Positions 29,152 through 37,355 of a DNA stretch of 64,000 bases are shown here, piece after piece; the stretch's first letter is position 1, and every line of letters begins with the position of its first letter. This DNA comes from Clostridia bacterium (GTDB lineage Bacteria; Bacillota; Clostridia; UBA1381; UBA9506): NCBI GenBank assembly GCA_017546245.1, contig JAFYXI010000042.1:24513-88512 (forward strand), in the 5' to 3' direction. The position numbers and the translations under genes were made by a program. The notes below the pieces were generated by a model, which saw only the letters and a program-made list of their open reading frames with translations, had not been told where the DNA came from and searched no databases.

Positions 29152-29161
29152 GACAAAAAAA

Positions 29162-29187
29162 GACCCTGCCTCATATCGGGGCAGGGT
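29162..29187. terminator. Terminator after the DUF1643 gene
   Basis: ACCCTGCC/GGGCAGGGT hairpin preceded by seven As; lies between the convergent DUF1643 and lipoprotein genes. Confidence 0.6.
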
Positions 29188-29234
29188 GAGGTTATGAGGA
29201 ACACAGAAAACGGAGTTTGTGTGTTCCTTTTTCT

Positions 29235-29320
29235 ATCTATCTATAGCTATTAATCTAAAGCAAGCAAAATCAATTCCATCTATCTATAGCTATTAATCTA
29301 AAGCAAGCAAAATCAATTCC
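29235..29320. repeat. Two perfect tandem copies of a 43-bp unit
   Basis: 29235-29277 and 29278-29320 are identical and start ATCTATCTATAGC. The unit covers the last codons of the leftward lipoprotein gene. Read on the minus strand, the inner copy turns the old end ATA-GAT-AGA-TAG into ATA-GAT-AGA-TGG-AAT-TGA, adding two residues (Trp-Asn). Confidence 0.95.
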
Positions 29321-30133
29321 ATTTAAAGTTTGTACACCTGTATATATCATATAAGTTGTCTGTAGATAGTCTCCTTGGCTTATTGTAGGAGAATAAATAT
29401 CGTCTCTCATATCAAATAACAACATTTCACATTGATAGTTTTTATATGTGGTATAACCGTCGTTTGACACACCCTTTGTAGTTACTTCAAAACCTGAGTC
29501 ATAGAAATGTTGCCCAACATACTTTGACGGATAATCTTGCAAGTCGCGTGTATGGATAGGGTTAGGATTCTGAGAAGTCGATCCACCACCTAATTTCTGA
29601 CAACTTTCTCTAAACTCTTCCTCTGTCATTCCCAAACTTGCCAATATGCCGCTTGCTTTTGACATATCATAAGTAGGGGCAGGGATATAAGATTCTTCCT
29701 CTTCGATTGAATTTTGACTATCATCTCTCGAAAACTCAAAAACACCTTCGTAAACACCCCACATATCTCCGCTTGGAGTTATGTTTTTAATTTCGAAGAT
29801 AATGTTGTCTTTCTTGAAAGTGAGAATGACTGTTCCGCTTGTTCTCCAAGAATCTTCAAAAGCCATAGTAACTGAATTGTCAACGATTGAAGCTATTAAA
29901 ACTGATAAGTTAATGCTGGCGATTCTGCTTCCGTCATGATTTGGCAGGAAAAATGATAAGTTGATAATGTCATTATTGTTGTAAGTGATGTCCATACTGG
30001 CTTCATCAGATATCCATGCTCCTGCATATGTTGAGTAATCATTTGATGATTTTGAATCAGAGTTTTTATTTCCACACCCTGCCAACAGTAACATTGTTAT
30101 AACCATAAATATAGCAAACATTCTTTTTTTCAT
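29270..30133 (-). CDS. Hypothetical lipoprotein
   Basis: 287 residues with a lipoprotein signal: MKKRMFAIFMVITMLLLAGC, lipobox LAGC with Cys20. The mature part is beta-rich (WISDEASMDITYNNNDIINLSFFLP) with a proline/acidic linker near 140-155 and a C-terminal domain. No family recognised. The 3' end has been extended by a 43-bp tandem duplication. Encoded leftward after the small membrane protein, separated by a terminator hairpin. Confidence 0.75.
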   Translation of the reverse strand: MKKRMFAIFMVITMLLLAGCGNKNSDSKSSNDYSTYAGAWISDEASMDITYNNNDIINLSFFLPNHDGSRIASINLSVLIASIVDNSVTMAFEDSWRTSGTVILTFKKDNIIFEIKNITPSGDMWGVYEGVFEFSRDDSQNSIEEEESYIPAPTYDMSKASGILASLGMTEEEFRESCQKLGGGSTSQNPNPIHTRDLQDYPSKYVGQHFYDSGFEVTTKGVSNDGYTTYKNYQCEMLLFDMRDDIYSPTISQGDYLQTTYMIYTGVQTLNGIDFACFRLIAIDRWN

Positions 30134-30156
30134 TATTCAACATCCTTTCAAATCAC

Positions 30157-30183
30157 AAAGAGGGCAATATATGCCCTCTTTTT
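30157..30183. terminator. Terminator between membrane protein and lipoprotein genes
   Basis: AAAGAGGGCA/TGCCCTCTTT stem with a short AT loop and T-tracts. Confidence 0.8.
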
Positions 30184-30261
30184 ATCCTAAATGTGAAACA
30201 CATAAAACTGTGTTTCTGTATCAATCTTATTTATATTCTTTTTAGCGATTGACAATAGCAG

Positions 30262-30699
30262 TTATTTTTTAAAATTTTTCAAACTTTCCAAAAGTTCTTT
30301 TGCTGTTGAACGATAAGTTAAAACCGCATATACTTCTAAAATTATGCAACATATTAGTGAAGAATATGCACCGACAGAAAGACTTGAATCAGCTACACTT
30401 GCTATAAATAATTTAGCATATATAACTGTTATAAGCCACGAAATAATGCATAATGCAGGAATTAATAATGATAATTTTGGCTTTGCAGTTTCATATTTAG
30501 GTGAAAAAGAAATTGACAACAGTAATATAGGTAATAAAAATAATAAATAGCCAATATATGTTTGCGCAGCCATTGTAAATCCTGTAAATGAATTTGAAAC
30601 ACCATAACCGTAATCGTTATCAACAAATGGTAAGGCAAGTAAAATTATTAGTAATATCACACACATTATGGGTTGAAAGTAGGTTTTTAATTTTTGCAT
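30262..30699 (-). CDS. Four-helix membrane protein of unknown function
   Basis: 145 residues with four predicted transmembrane helices (about 10-28, 45-67, 77-98 and 108-130). No recognised motif. ATG follows AGGAGG by seven bases. Same strand as the PH/SHOCT gene and lipoprotein gene, possibly a cell-envelope set. Confidence 0.6.
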   Translation of the reverse strand: MQKLKTYFQPIMCVILLIILLALPFVDNDYGYGVSNSFTGFTMAAQTYIGYLLFLLPILLLSISFSPKYETAKPKLSLLIPALCIISWLITVIYAKLFIASVADSSLSVGAYSSLICCIILEVYAVLTYRSTAKELLESLKNFKK

Positions 30700-30823
30700 A
30701 GAAATTTTCCTCCTTTTGTTTTATCAATTTTTTATATACTGAGTATCGAATTAACAATGCTACCAACCAAACTGCCTGATTATGTTTTAGCAGGTTGCGA
30801 ATAATTGTTATTTTGATTATGTA

Positions 30824-32073
30824 TTATAGACCTAAAAGCTCTTTTTTCTTAGCATCAAATTCTTCTTGTGTAATTATGCCAGAGTCCTTTAATTTTGCAA
30901 GCTTTTCAAGTTGCTCCATAGGGTCATTCTGTTGTTGAACTACTACCTGTGGTTGTGCAGTTGCTTTTTTTGCTTCTTTGCGGTAGTGATGATAAACTGC
31001 AACAACACGCTCTGCTTCTACCTTGAATAGTGTATTTATCCTTAATCCTGCTCCTGCCGTTGAAATTACTAAATCACAAGTCTTGGTAGCTGCTGTTATG
31101 GCGGTTTCTAGTAATGCAACTGTTAAGTCATTGCTTGTTGCGTTTTGTTCAGTACTTGCAGAAATAATATCCTCATAATAGAATTGTTTTATATTAGCGG
31201 TTGCGCCGAACATTTCTCTGTCCATTCTGATAATCTGTTTATTAGTACAAACTATATAGTCCTTTGCGGAAAGTGAATCTAAACCCCAAGCGAAGTAAAC
31301 TAATATTTCATCATCATATACCATATACTTTTTCACTTCGGCGTAAACTTTTTCTCCTATTTTCTGTCTGATAAGTTTATCAACCTCTTCATCAGTAATA
31401 ACAAAATCGTGATTTGCTATGCTGGTAAAGAAATTATTGAGAGTTATGAAATCTTCAGTTGTAGTTTTATCAGCACTAAATAACCCAAGCACATATTCGT
31501 CACATTTAAATTCAAAAGCGGTTCCTGTATTGTTAATGGAAAAACGACTTATTTCATCGCAAGAAACGGAACCTTTAGCTAAATATTTTGCATCTTCTTC
31601 AAGTGCTATAGAAAAATAAAGCGTTGAATCTGTTATAACTATTTCTTGCTTTCCTTCAGCCTTTAAGTATATAATTGCCGTTTCAGATGTGTTATAGGTG
31701 TTCCATGTCTTTAAAAATTTTGCAATATGTTTTTCATTAATGTAAGGGAACATTTGAATTTTACTATGGTTTACACTGCTTGCAGGTAATAAAATCTTAT
31801 CATAAAATTCTTTGGTAAAAGCAAACAATTCTTCTTTAGTGGTATTTTTAAAAAAGCTTCCATCATTCTCATAAGCTATAATTGAAGAAACAATTTCATT
31901 TGCTTTAGTCTGCGCCTTTGCTTCCATCTCTTGGCGATATTGCTCAGCTTCTGCTTTTTTTGTTCATAATTTGCCTTTGCCGTTTCGGCGGCATTTTTTG
32001 CTTTTTCCGCTGCTTCCTTAGCTTTTTCTGCTGCCGCAGCAGCACCGTCTTTAATTTTGTCAAAAAGTCCCAT
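30824..32073 (-). pseudogene. PH/SHOCT-domain protein, split by a -1 frame change
   Basis: Two overlapping frames make one plausible protein of about 416 residues. N-terminus (ATG 32073, AAAGGAG upstream): MGLFDKIKDG then an Ala/Lys-rich coiled coil. At an A7 run (31961-31955 on the minus strand) the coiled coil continues only in the -1 frame, down to 30824. Downstream parts: a bacterial PH-like domain (YDDEILVYFAWGLDSLSAKDYIVCTNKQIIRMD) and a C-terminal SHOCT helix pair (LKDSGIITQEEFDAKKKELL). The junction is A_AAA_AAG in the correct frame for -1 slippage. Either a frameshift mutation, a sequencing error or programmed frameshifting. Confidence 0.7.
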
Positions 32074-32092
32074 TATGCATTCTCCTTTATAA

Positions 32093-32353
32093 TTATTCTT
32101 CCACACTATCCCGAATAATTCGTCTTACTGTTTTTTCGGAATAGTTGTATTTTGTTGCTAATGTTTTAATGTTTGTGCCGTCATACTCTCGAATTATAAT
32201 CTGTTGTATTCGGGTTGGATTAAAGAAGCGAACAGGGAAACAAATCTGTTGTCCTTTAAATAGTTGGTATATTTCCATAGCGGTATCCATACCTAACTGG
32301 TCAGCTACTTCTCTATACACGGAATTTAATAGTTCAGAATCATTTTCTGCCAT
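32093..32353 (-). CDS. Mor transcription activator family protein
   Basis: 86 residues: central VYREVADQLGMDTAMEIYQLFKGQQICFPVRFF and C-terminal helix-turn-helix NIKTLATKYNYSEKTVRRIIRDS, the pattern of the phage Mu Mor/C family. ATG at 32353 is six bases after GAGGTG. It ends 19 bases before the PH/SHOCT gene and probably controls the leftward gene set. Confidence 0.8.
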   Translation of the reverse strand: MAENDSELLNSVYREVADQLGMDTAMEIYQLFKGQQICFPVRFFNPTRIQQIIIREYDGTNIKTLATKYNYSEKTVRRIIRDSVEE

Positions 32354-32452
32354 TAGCATCACCTCTTTGTCATATTTTAGCAGATTGTGTCGCCCAAGTA
32401 TAATCTCAAAGTTCTTGTGTTTGTCCACACAATCACCCCAAAAAAGAAAAAT

Positions 32453-32476
32453 CACCTATAGCACAGGCTATAGGTG
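32453..32476 (-). terminator. Terminator behind the DUF3846 gene
   Basis: CACCTATAGC/GGCTATAGGTG stem, followed on the minus strand by ATTTTTCTTTTTT. Confidence 0.85.
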
Positions 32477-32516
32477 TCATTATAATTATATTTATTTATA
32501 CTATGGGGATTTTCGG

Positions 32517-32903
32517 TTACATATCGAATAAACTGTCCAAATATATCTCTATTATTTCATCATCAGTGTATGTTTCTGTTTCCCAAAATTTTGTTATGTA
32601 TTTTTCCTTTTGCTTTTTCGTTAATGAGGTTAGTTTGCCCTGATTATTTATGCCAGCAATATAGAAATTACCAGCGATTATAATATTTTTTATCTTTCTG
32701 TTGGCGCTCTTTTGATTTAATACAGCATATTTATTGCGGATGATACAGACAGAGGTTGATATTTTTATTATGTCTATTTCGCAAATATCGTCTATATTTT
32801 CAGTTAGGTTAAATGCCATTAAGTCTTCATCATTTATTATACTTATTTCATATGGATGTTCTTTTGGCTCAACAAGCAAGCCATCAAGTAGCAGGTTTGT
32901 CAT
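32517..32903 (-). CDS. DUF3846-like island protein
   Basis: 128 residues. The second half IKNIIIAGNFYIAGINNQGKLTSLTKKQKEKYITKFW resembles DUF3846, a family common on mobile elements and of unknown function. The sequence around its 3' end and its upstream flank recur, with the middle missing, at 36867-37085, on the other side of the restriction-modification module. Confidence 0.6.
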   Translation of the reverse strand: MTNLLLDGLLVEPKEHPYEISIINDEDLMAFNLTENIDDICEIDIIKISTSVCIIRNKYAVLNQKSANRKIKNIIIAGNFYIAGINNQGKLTSLTKKQKEKYITKFWETETYTDDEIIEIYLDSLFDM

Positions 32904-32924
32904 TTCGTGCCTCCTTTTTTATGA

Positions 32925-33060
32925 TTAGTAATGATTTGTTGAGGCATTTTGCACCCGAATGACCGACATTCTTGCTTACCGACAATATATTGACTCTGGC
33001 AAAAAAATGTGCTACACTTTAGACGAACGCGGTAAGATTATGGTTATAGTGACATAAAAA
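32925..33060 (+). repeat. Direct repeat, left copy (flanks the RM module)
   Basis: About 130 bases from TAGTAATGATTTGTTGAG to GGTTATAGTG match 36957-37085 with scattered differences. It includes a short frame starting MTDILAYRQYID in both copies. The matching region also extends into the DUF3846 gene end (32513-32612 against 36867-36952). Confidence 0.8.
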
Positions 33061-33106
33061 CGGTTGATGCTTGGTGGTTCAGCACCGGAATTCAACTGTT
33101 TTTTTC
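33056..33106 (+). terminator. Hairpin with T7 tract
   Basis: AAAACGGTTGA and TCAACTGTTTT form an outer stem, with GGTG/CACC inside, followed by Ts. Lies just upstream of the RM module and would isolate it from transcription from the left. Confidence 0.6.
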
Positions 33107-33116
33107 TTTGGCGAGA

Positions 33117-33180
33117 GTGGAGAATCCGCTCAATGTATCAGTAAGAAAAGTTTTGCAAAGACAGGATTTGTAAAAAGTTA
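33117..33180 (+). pseudogene. Possible remnant of a GNAT acetyltransferase C-terminus
   Basis: The frame VENPLNVSVRKVL continues, after a one-base shift, as KTGFVKS and a stop. This resembles the N..S..VLEK.GF end of GNAT acetyltransferases. The rest of the gene is absent. Short, so uncertain. Confidence 0.35.
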
Positions 33181-33190
33181 AGCAAATCTC

Positions 33191-33240
33191 TTGACAATTA
33201 ATAATGTTTATGCTATACTGCAAATAACATTAATAATTGT
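33191..33240 (+). promoter_or_regulatory. Promoter and candidate operator of the nuclease gene
   Basis: TTGACA (33191-33196) and TATACT (33214-33219), spacer 17. ATTAATAAT occurs on both sides (about 33198 and 33228), within the near-inverted pair ACAATTAATAATGTT/AACATTAATAATTGT. Such symmetry over a promoter suggests autoregulation of nuclease expression. Confidence 0.75.
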
Positions 33241-33255
33241 ATTGGAGGTTTGCAT

Positions 33256-34458
33256 ATGAAATTGGTAATTCAACCATATAACTACAAATTAGGAAAAATG
33301 CTTATTGATGATCTACATTCGGGAAAGTATAACAATTTTGCCTTTTCTGTAGCATATGCCAAAATAAGCGGTGTTGATGCGTTGTACAATTCGATCTCGG
33401 CATTTCGTGCTGCCGGAGGAACTGTATATGCTACGATTGGGATTGACCAAAAAAACACTTCTTTTGAGGCTTTGCGCGCAGTATTGGGCATGACAGAAGA
33501 ATTGTTTGTTTTCCATAATAACAATTTATCTTCGACTTTCCACCCAAAGGTCTATTTGTTGGCTGGAGAAAAACACGGTAAGGTTTATGTTGGTTCAAAC
33601 AACCTGACTGGCGGTGGTTTATATTCGAACTATGAAATTATAAGTTATGAGGATTTTGACTTGACTACTCCTGAGCAGGCTGAAGATTTTGCTAATATGG
33701 CCCGAACATTGGGGGTATTTCGTCAAGAAGGTCCTTGCTGTAAAAAGGCAACAGAAACGTTGATTAAGCAACTATATGATTCTCACTTGGTATGCACTGA
33801 AAGCGAAATTCGCGTGACAAGCAAAAAATCCAATTTTACAAAAACGATGACACAGGATTCTGGAAAAACCTCAGTATTTGGAGCGGAACCCATAACGGGC
33901 AGAGCAAGAAAACGTGACTTTAGTTATCTTGCTCCCGAGACGGAAATCCGCGAAGAATATCAAACTGTGGTAATTAATGTGGACGATAGTGTTACTGCAA
34001 CATCGGTCGGGATTGAGGAAAGTGTGCCGGCTAAAAGTTTCTATAAGCATCTAAGTAAAAATGATGTAGATCCGAAGTCTTCCCCTGGACAAATAATTAT
34101 TCCAATCGCTTATAAATCTTTCTTCGAACCATTAAGTGAGCCTCAAAGGACTCCTAAAGGAGCAATGCAGTCTGAACGTTATTTTGGGTTAAAGTACGAA
34201 AACAATGGGGAGATAGTAGAGAATGCACGTGTGATTTTCTATGTTCCATCTCCTATTCATCCTAGAAAAAACAGCGAGGTACGTTTCGCTTTGCGAAACC
34301 GAGAAATTTTTGGAACATTCGAACAAGGGGATGTGCTTATTTTCACACAAGCACCACAGAGCAGCCGTGGGCAATATCTTTACACAGTAAAGAGGATTCC
34401 TCATAATAGTGTAGACGCAGCTTCTTACCCAGAGCGTTTTGCGTGGATTGTTGAATAA
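33256..34458 (+). CDS. PLD-family restriction endonuclease (NgoFVII-like)
   Basis: 400-residue protein with a phospholipase D nuclease domain: FHPKVYLLAGEKHGKVYVGSNNLTGGGL near residues 95-122 (the HxK...GSNN signature). The arrangement resembles the NgoFVII/BfiI group of type II restriction enzymes, which need only this HKD-type motif as a dimer. The C-terminal 200 residues probably hold DNA recognition. ATG at 33256 follows GGAGG by seven bases. Convergent with two DNA methyltransferases, so restriction is the likely role. Confidence 0.8.
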   Translation: MKLVIQPYNYKLGKMLIDDLHSGKYNNFAFSVAYAKISGVDALYNSISAFRAAGGTVYATIGIDQKNTSFEALRAVLGMTEELFVFHNNNLSSTFHPKVYLLAGEKHGKVYVGSNNLTGGGLYSNYEIISYEDFDLTTPEQAEDFANMARTLGVFRQEGPCCKKATETLIKQLYDSHLVCTESEIRVTSKKSNFTKTMTQDSGKTSVFGAEPITGRARKRDFSYLAPETEIREEYQTVVINVDDSVTATSVGIEESVPAKSFYKHLSKNDVDPKSSPGQIIIPIAYKSFFEPLSEPQRTPKGAMQSERYFGLKYENNGEIVENARVIFYVPSPIHPRKNSEVRFALRNREIFGTFEQGDVLIFTQAPQSSRGQYLYTVKRIPHNSVDAASYPERFAWIVE

Positions 34459-34468
34459 AACGAAAAAA

Positions 34469-34502
34469 AGGCGGCATTGCAATAGCAGTGCCGTCTTCTT
34501 TG
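34469..34502. terminator. Bidirectional terminator between nuclease and methyltransferases
   Basis: GGCGGCATTGC/GCAGTGCCGTC hairpin with A-rich left and T-rich right flanks, in the gap between the convergent nuclease and methyltransferase genes. Confidence 0.75.
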
Positions 34503-34510
34503 TGCGATAG

Positions 34511-35632
34511 TTATTTCTGGAAAATCATAATATGTGATTTTTTATCTACAGTTTGTAGATTTGGAGTAAATGCACGAGTATATTTTCTTTGGTCGAAGGA
34601 GAATATTTCCTTTGTTGTAAATCCTGCACAATGTGCAATTTCATTGTAAACTTGGTCCATATGAATCAGCTCATCTTTATAGATGGAATCGCCAATAACA
34701 ACACAGAAGAATCCGTGTGCCATCAATTTGCGATACACTTGTTCAACGACTTGAAATATGCTATCTACATAAGCGTCGATACCACATCCATTGTCGCAAT
34801 GTTTGTTGCGGGAACCAATTTCTTTTTTCTGCACTTCATAATGATTATATCCCAGCCAATACATACGTAATTTATGGTAAAGATAATAGTCGAAAGAGTT
34901 CATATACGGCGGAGATGTAATCGAACATGCAACAGAACCATCTTGAATAAAATCGACGTAACGAGAATCTTGCGTATGGACAGTAACCGTTCCTATGTTA
35001 TACTGTTCTAGCTGTCTCATTCGGCATAGCATATCTAAGACTTTTTTCTTAAACTCCATCAGAGCAAATCCATCCGGCAAGTTCTTATTTTTGGCCCTCC
35101 AACGTGTATCGCTCTCCTGATTGGAGGATTTGACGATTATCGCAGAAAAAGCTGTACGTAAGAAGTCTGCTGTATAAGAATCAGCAACAGAATCTATTAA
35201 ACCGCGAATATAGCCAAGCTCCTTTTGCATATTTTCCTGAAACCAGTGATCACGATTTAAAAAATCAGGGATTACAATAAAGCTGTCGTCTGTGGCATCA
35301 AACCTATCCAGTCGAGAGAGAAACTTATCTATGTGTGCACACTGGTCTTTTGATAAAATGGTGCACTTCGTTCTTGAAATAAGCGTAGCAATAGGATTTG
35401 AGTCTGTGCCTATTGCATCATGCCCTCGAATAGCAGCTTCCAAGAGCGTTGTGCCAGATCCACAAAAAGGATCCATAATTATACTGTGAGCATGGATACC
35501 CAGATAATCGATTAATGAACCAGGAATTTGCGGAATATACTTTGCGGGATACGGATGAATATTATGAGTTAACGCTTGTTTTTCTCGCGTTGTAATTGCG
35601 TCTAGATCAATGTAATAACGTTTTTCGTCCAT
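34511..35632 (-). CDS. DNA methyltransferase (TSPPY type) of the RM module
   Basis: 373 residues. SAM-binding motif I is IMDPFCGSGTTLLEA near residues 51-65; catalytic motif IV is ITSPPYMNSFDYY near residue 237. TSPPY indicates an amino-methyltransferase, N4-cytosine more likely than N6-adenine. About 180 residues between the motifs may hold the target recognition region. Starts at ATG 35632, two bases after the stop of the upstream methyltransferase, so both are co-expressed. Confidence 0.88.
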   Translation of the reverse strand: MDEKRYYIDLDAITTREKQALTHNIHPYPAKYIPQIPGSLIDYLGIHAHSIIMDPFCGSGTTLLEAAIRGHDAIGTDSNPIATLISRTKCTILSKDQCAHIDKFLSRLDRFDATDDSFIVIPDFLNRDHWFQENMQKELGYIRGLIDSVADSYTADFLRTAFSAIIVKSSNQESDTRWRAKNKNLPDGFALMEFKKKVLDMLCRMRQLEQYNIGTVTVHTQDSRYVDFIQDGSVACSITSPPYMNSFDYYLYHKLRMYWLGYNHYEVQKKEIGSRNKHCDNGCGIDAYVDSIFQVVEQVYRKLMAHGFFCVVIGDSIYKDELIHMDQVYNEIAHCAGFTTKEIFSFDQRKYTRAFTPNLQTVDKKSHIMIFQK

Positions 35633-35634
35633 AG

Positions 35635-36570
35635 TTACCTCGTCTTCTTAAACACTAGCATATAAGAATGGCTGATATTTAAGTAATAATTCCTTGAAGG
35701 ATATCCTAAACAAACAAGAGGACGGAAATTAGTTTGATCATAGATTCGAATATCCCACAGTGTATACCCGGCATCTTCGGCACAGCGGATAACATCTCCG
35801 TGGAAATTGATATATGGAATCTTGCGTTTTAAATCTCTAAAATCCTTTACAATCCAAACTGCGTAGGTATTAGGTTTCTGAACTGCATAACATTTTCTCA
35901 TAATGTTAGCAAGAGATTGAATACCATCGTCATACTCCATATTTCCAATATCACGCTCATTAGACGAATACGGAGCGGGATTTTTGATAGGATCGATCAC
36001 GGAATGTTCGCGCCATTTATATGCAAAATTACCCTTAATAGTTTTTAAGAGATTGGCATATGGAGGACTGGTAAGAATGAAGTCGACAGACTCGTTCGCA
36101 ATATACTTACACATGTTGTTTGCATCGTCTTCGTAAATGGTTGCGCAAAGACCTTTATTTGCAATTTCATCCCGACACATTTTTGCGAATTTTGGATTTA
36201 ATTCGATGCCAAGACTTCTTCGGCCTAATTCATGTGTAGCTAGCATAGTTGTACCGACACCCATAAAAGGATCGAGGACGACATCGCCAAATTTGGTATA
36301 TATTTCAATTTGATGTATGGCGAGCGATTTAGGGAAGCATGCTCCGTGTTCCTTTTGGTTTTGCGTTCTTGTGTCTGAATAGGTCTCAATACTTTTGCTA
36401 TGTCGGGCCCATTCAGCTCCGGTGAGATCGTTTAATTGATTGGTACGATTATCTTTTCTTTTGCCGAAACAGTTTCTACAAAGTGCTTTTTTATATCGCT
36501 CAGTGGTGATTGAGGCATCAGTTTCCTCGCCACATTTTGAGCAGATGAATTTCATTTTTTGTTGAGCCAT
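35635..36570 (-). CDS. Second DNA methyltransferase (TSPPY type) with zinc ribbon
   Basis: 311 residues. An N-terminal zinc ribbon (CSKCGEE and CRNCFGK) precedes motif I VLDPFMGVGTTMLA near residue 97 and motif IV ILTSPPYANLLKT near residue 164. N4-cytosine or N6-adenine methylation. Two methyltransferases with one nuclease is the pattern expected when an asymmetric site needs separate enzymes for each strand. ATG follows AAGGAGT. Confidence 0.88.
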   Translation of the reverse strand: MAQQKMKFICSKCGEETDASITTERYKKALCRNCFGKRKDNRTNQLNDLTGAEWARHSKSIETYSDTRTQNQKEHGACFPKSLAIHQIEIYTKFGDVVLDPFMGVGTTMLATHELGRRSLGIELNPKFAKMCRDEIANKGLCATIYEDDANNMCKYIANESVDFILTSPPYANLLKTIKGNFAYKWREHSVIDPIKNPAPYSSNERDIGNMEYDDGIQSLANIMRKCYAVQKPNTYAVWIVKDFRDLKRKIPYINFHGDVIRCAEDAGYTLWDIRIYDQTNFRPLVCLGYPSRNYYLNISHSYMLVFKKTR

Positions 36571-36866
36571 AAATATACTCCTTGAGATGAAGGAAATTTA
36601 CACATATATGTTACCTGCTACTCCCTGCCTGTGTATAAACAGAGGAGCTTGTTTGTTTAACTTATTTTAACAAATAAATTAGGTATTTTTACAATTATTG
36701 TCACAAACTATTTCTTCGTGAAAATAGTTTGGAACAGAAGTATGTATACAATACTCCCATTAAACATTATACAGCAATAATAGAATTTTTTCAAGTGTTT
36801 TGAATAAAAGCAAGCACACTTTCAAATCCGGCGTATCAAAAAACTGTTTAATTGAACAGGCATTTT
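36571..36866. other. Upstream region of the methyltransferase operon
   Basis: No gene in about 300 AT-rich bases. On the minus strand it must hold the methyltransferase promoter; no clear consensus site was found. A GGGAGTAGC motif is present without the rest of a Mn2+ riboswitch. Confidence 0.4.
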
Positions 36867-37085
36867 CGATTACATATCGAATAAGTTGTATAAACATACT
36901 TTTGTTATTATATCTTTGGCAAATGTCTCTGTTTGCCTAATGTATTTTTCCTATATAAGTAGTAATGATTTGTTGAGCCTTTTTGTAGCCGAGTGACCGA
37001 CATTCTTGCTTACCGCCAATATATTGACTATGACAGAAAAGAGTGCTACTCTTTAGGCGAAAGTAGTGAGATTATGGTTTTAGGA
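36867..37085 (+). repeat. Direct repeat, right copy (decayed)
   Basis: Matches 32513-32612 and then 32925-33060, with about 310 bases missing between them. So a copy of the DUF3846 gene region once stood here and has lost most of the coding part. With the left copy it brackets the RM module. Confidence 0.75.
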
Positions 37086-37355
37086 GAAAAAAGGATGGGA
37101 ATTTGGGGATTTTCAGAAAAAATATGTGCTTTGTTGTTCCTTGTCTTGCTGATTCAGACGGAAAAAAATCCCTTTATTTTTCCCCGAGAAGCAGAGAATC
37201 CCGAAACCTTTGTGGCTTTCCCGAGAATCAGACAGGAGTCGGGAATGCTTGCGATACCTTTTTTGCAGAGCTTCGTCGGCAAATGGTCGGCAAAAACGAA
37301 AAGAAAATACTAGGATGCTATGCCGTTCCTCGCCATTTCTGATTTACTCCGATGT
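37086..37355. other. Right-end non-coding region of the island
   Basis: Open frames run through this stretch, but none has a ribosome site or recognisable product. It contains CGGCAAATGGTCGGCAAAA at about 37277, the counterpart of the left-end motif at about 23601. Confidence 0.45.

Noticed and set aside
36600..36680. A second Mn2+ riboswitch upstream of the methyltransferases
   Set aside because: The minus strand has GGGAGTAGC as in yybP-ykoY leaders, but only about 60 bases remain before the coding start and none of the other conserved loops or a terminator are present.
36993..37342. Genes in the right-end region (frames of 106 and 79 residues)
   Set aside because: No ribosome sites, overlapping frames, and the first begins inside a decayed direct repeat. 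Treated as non-coding or remnant.
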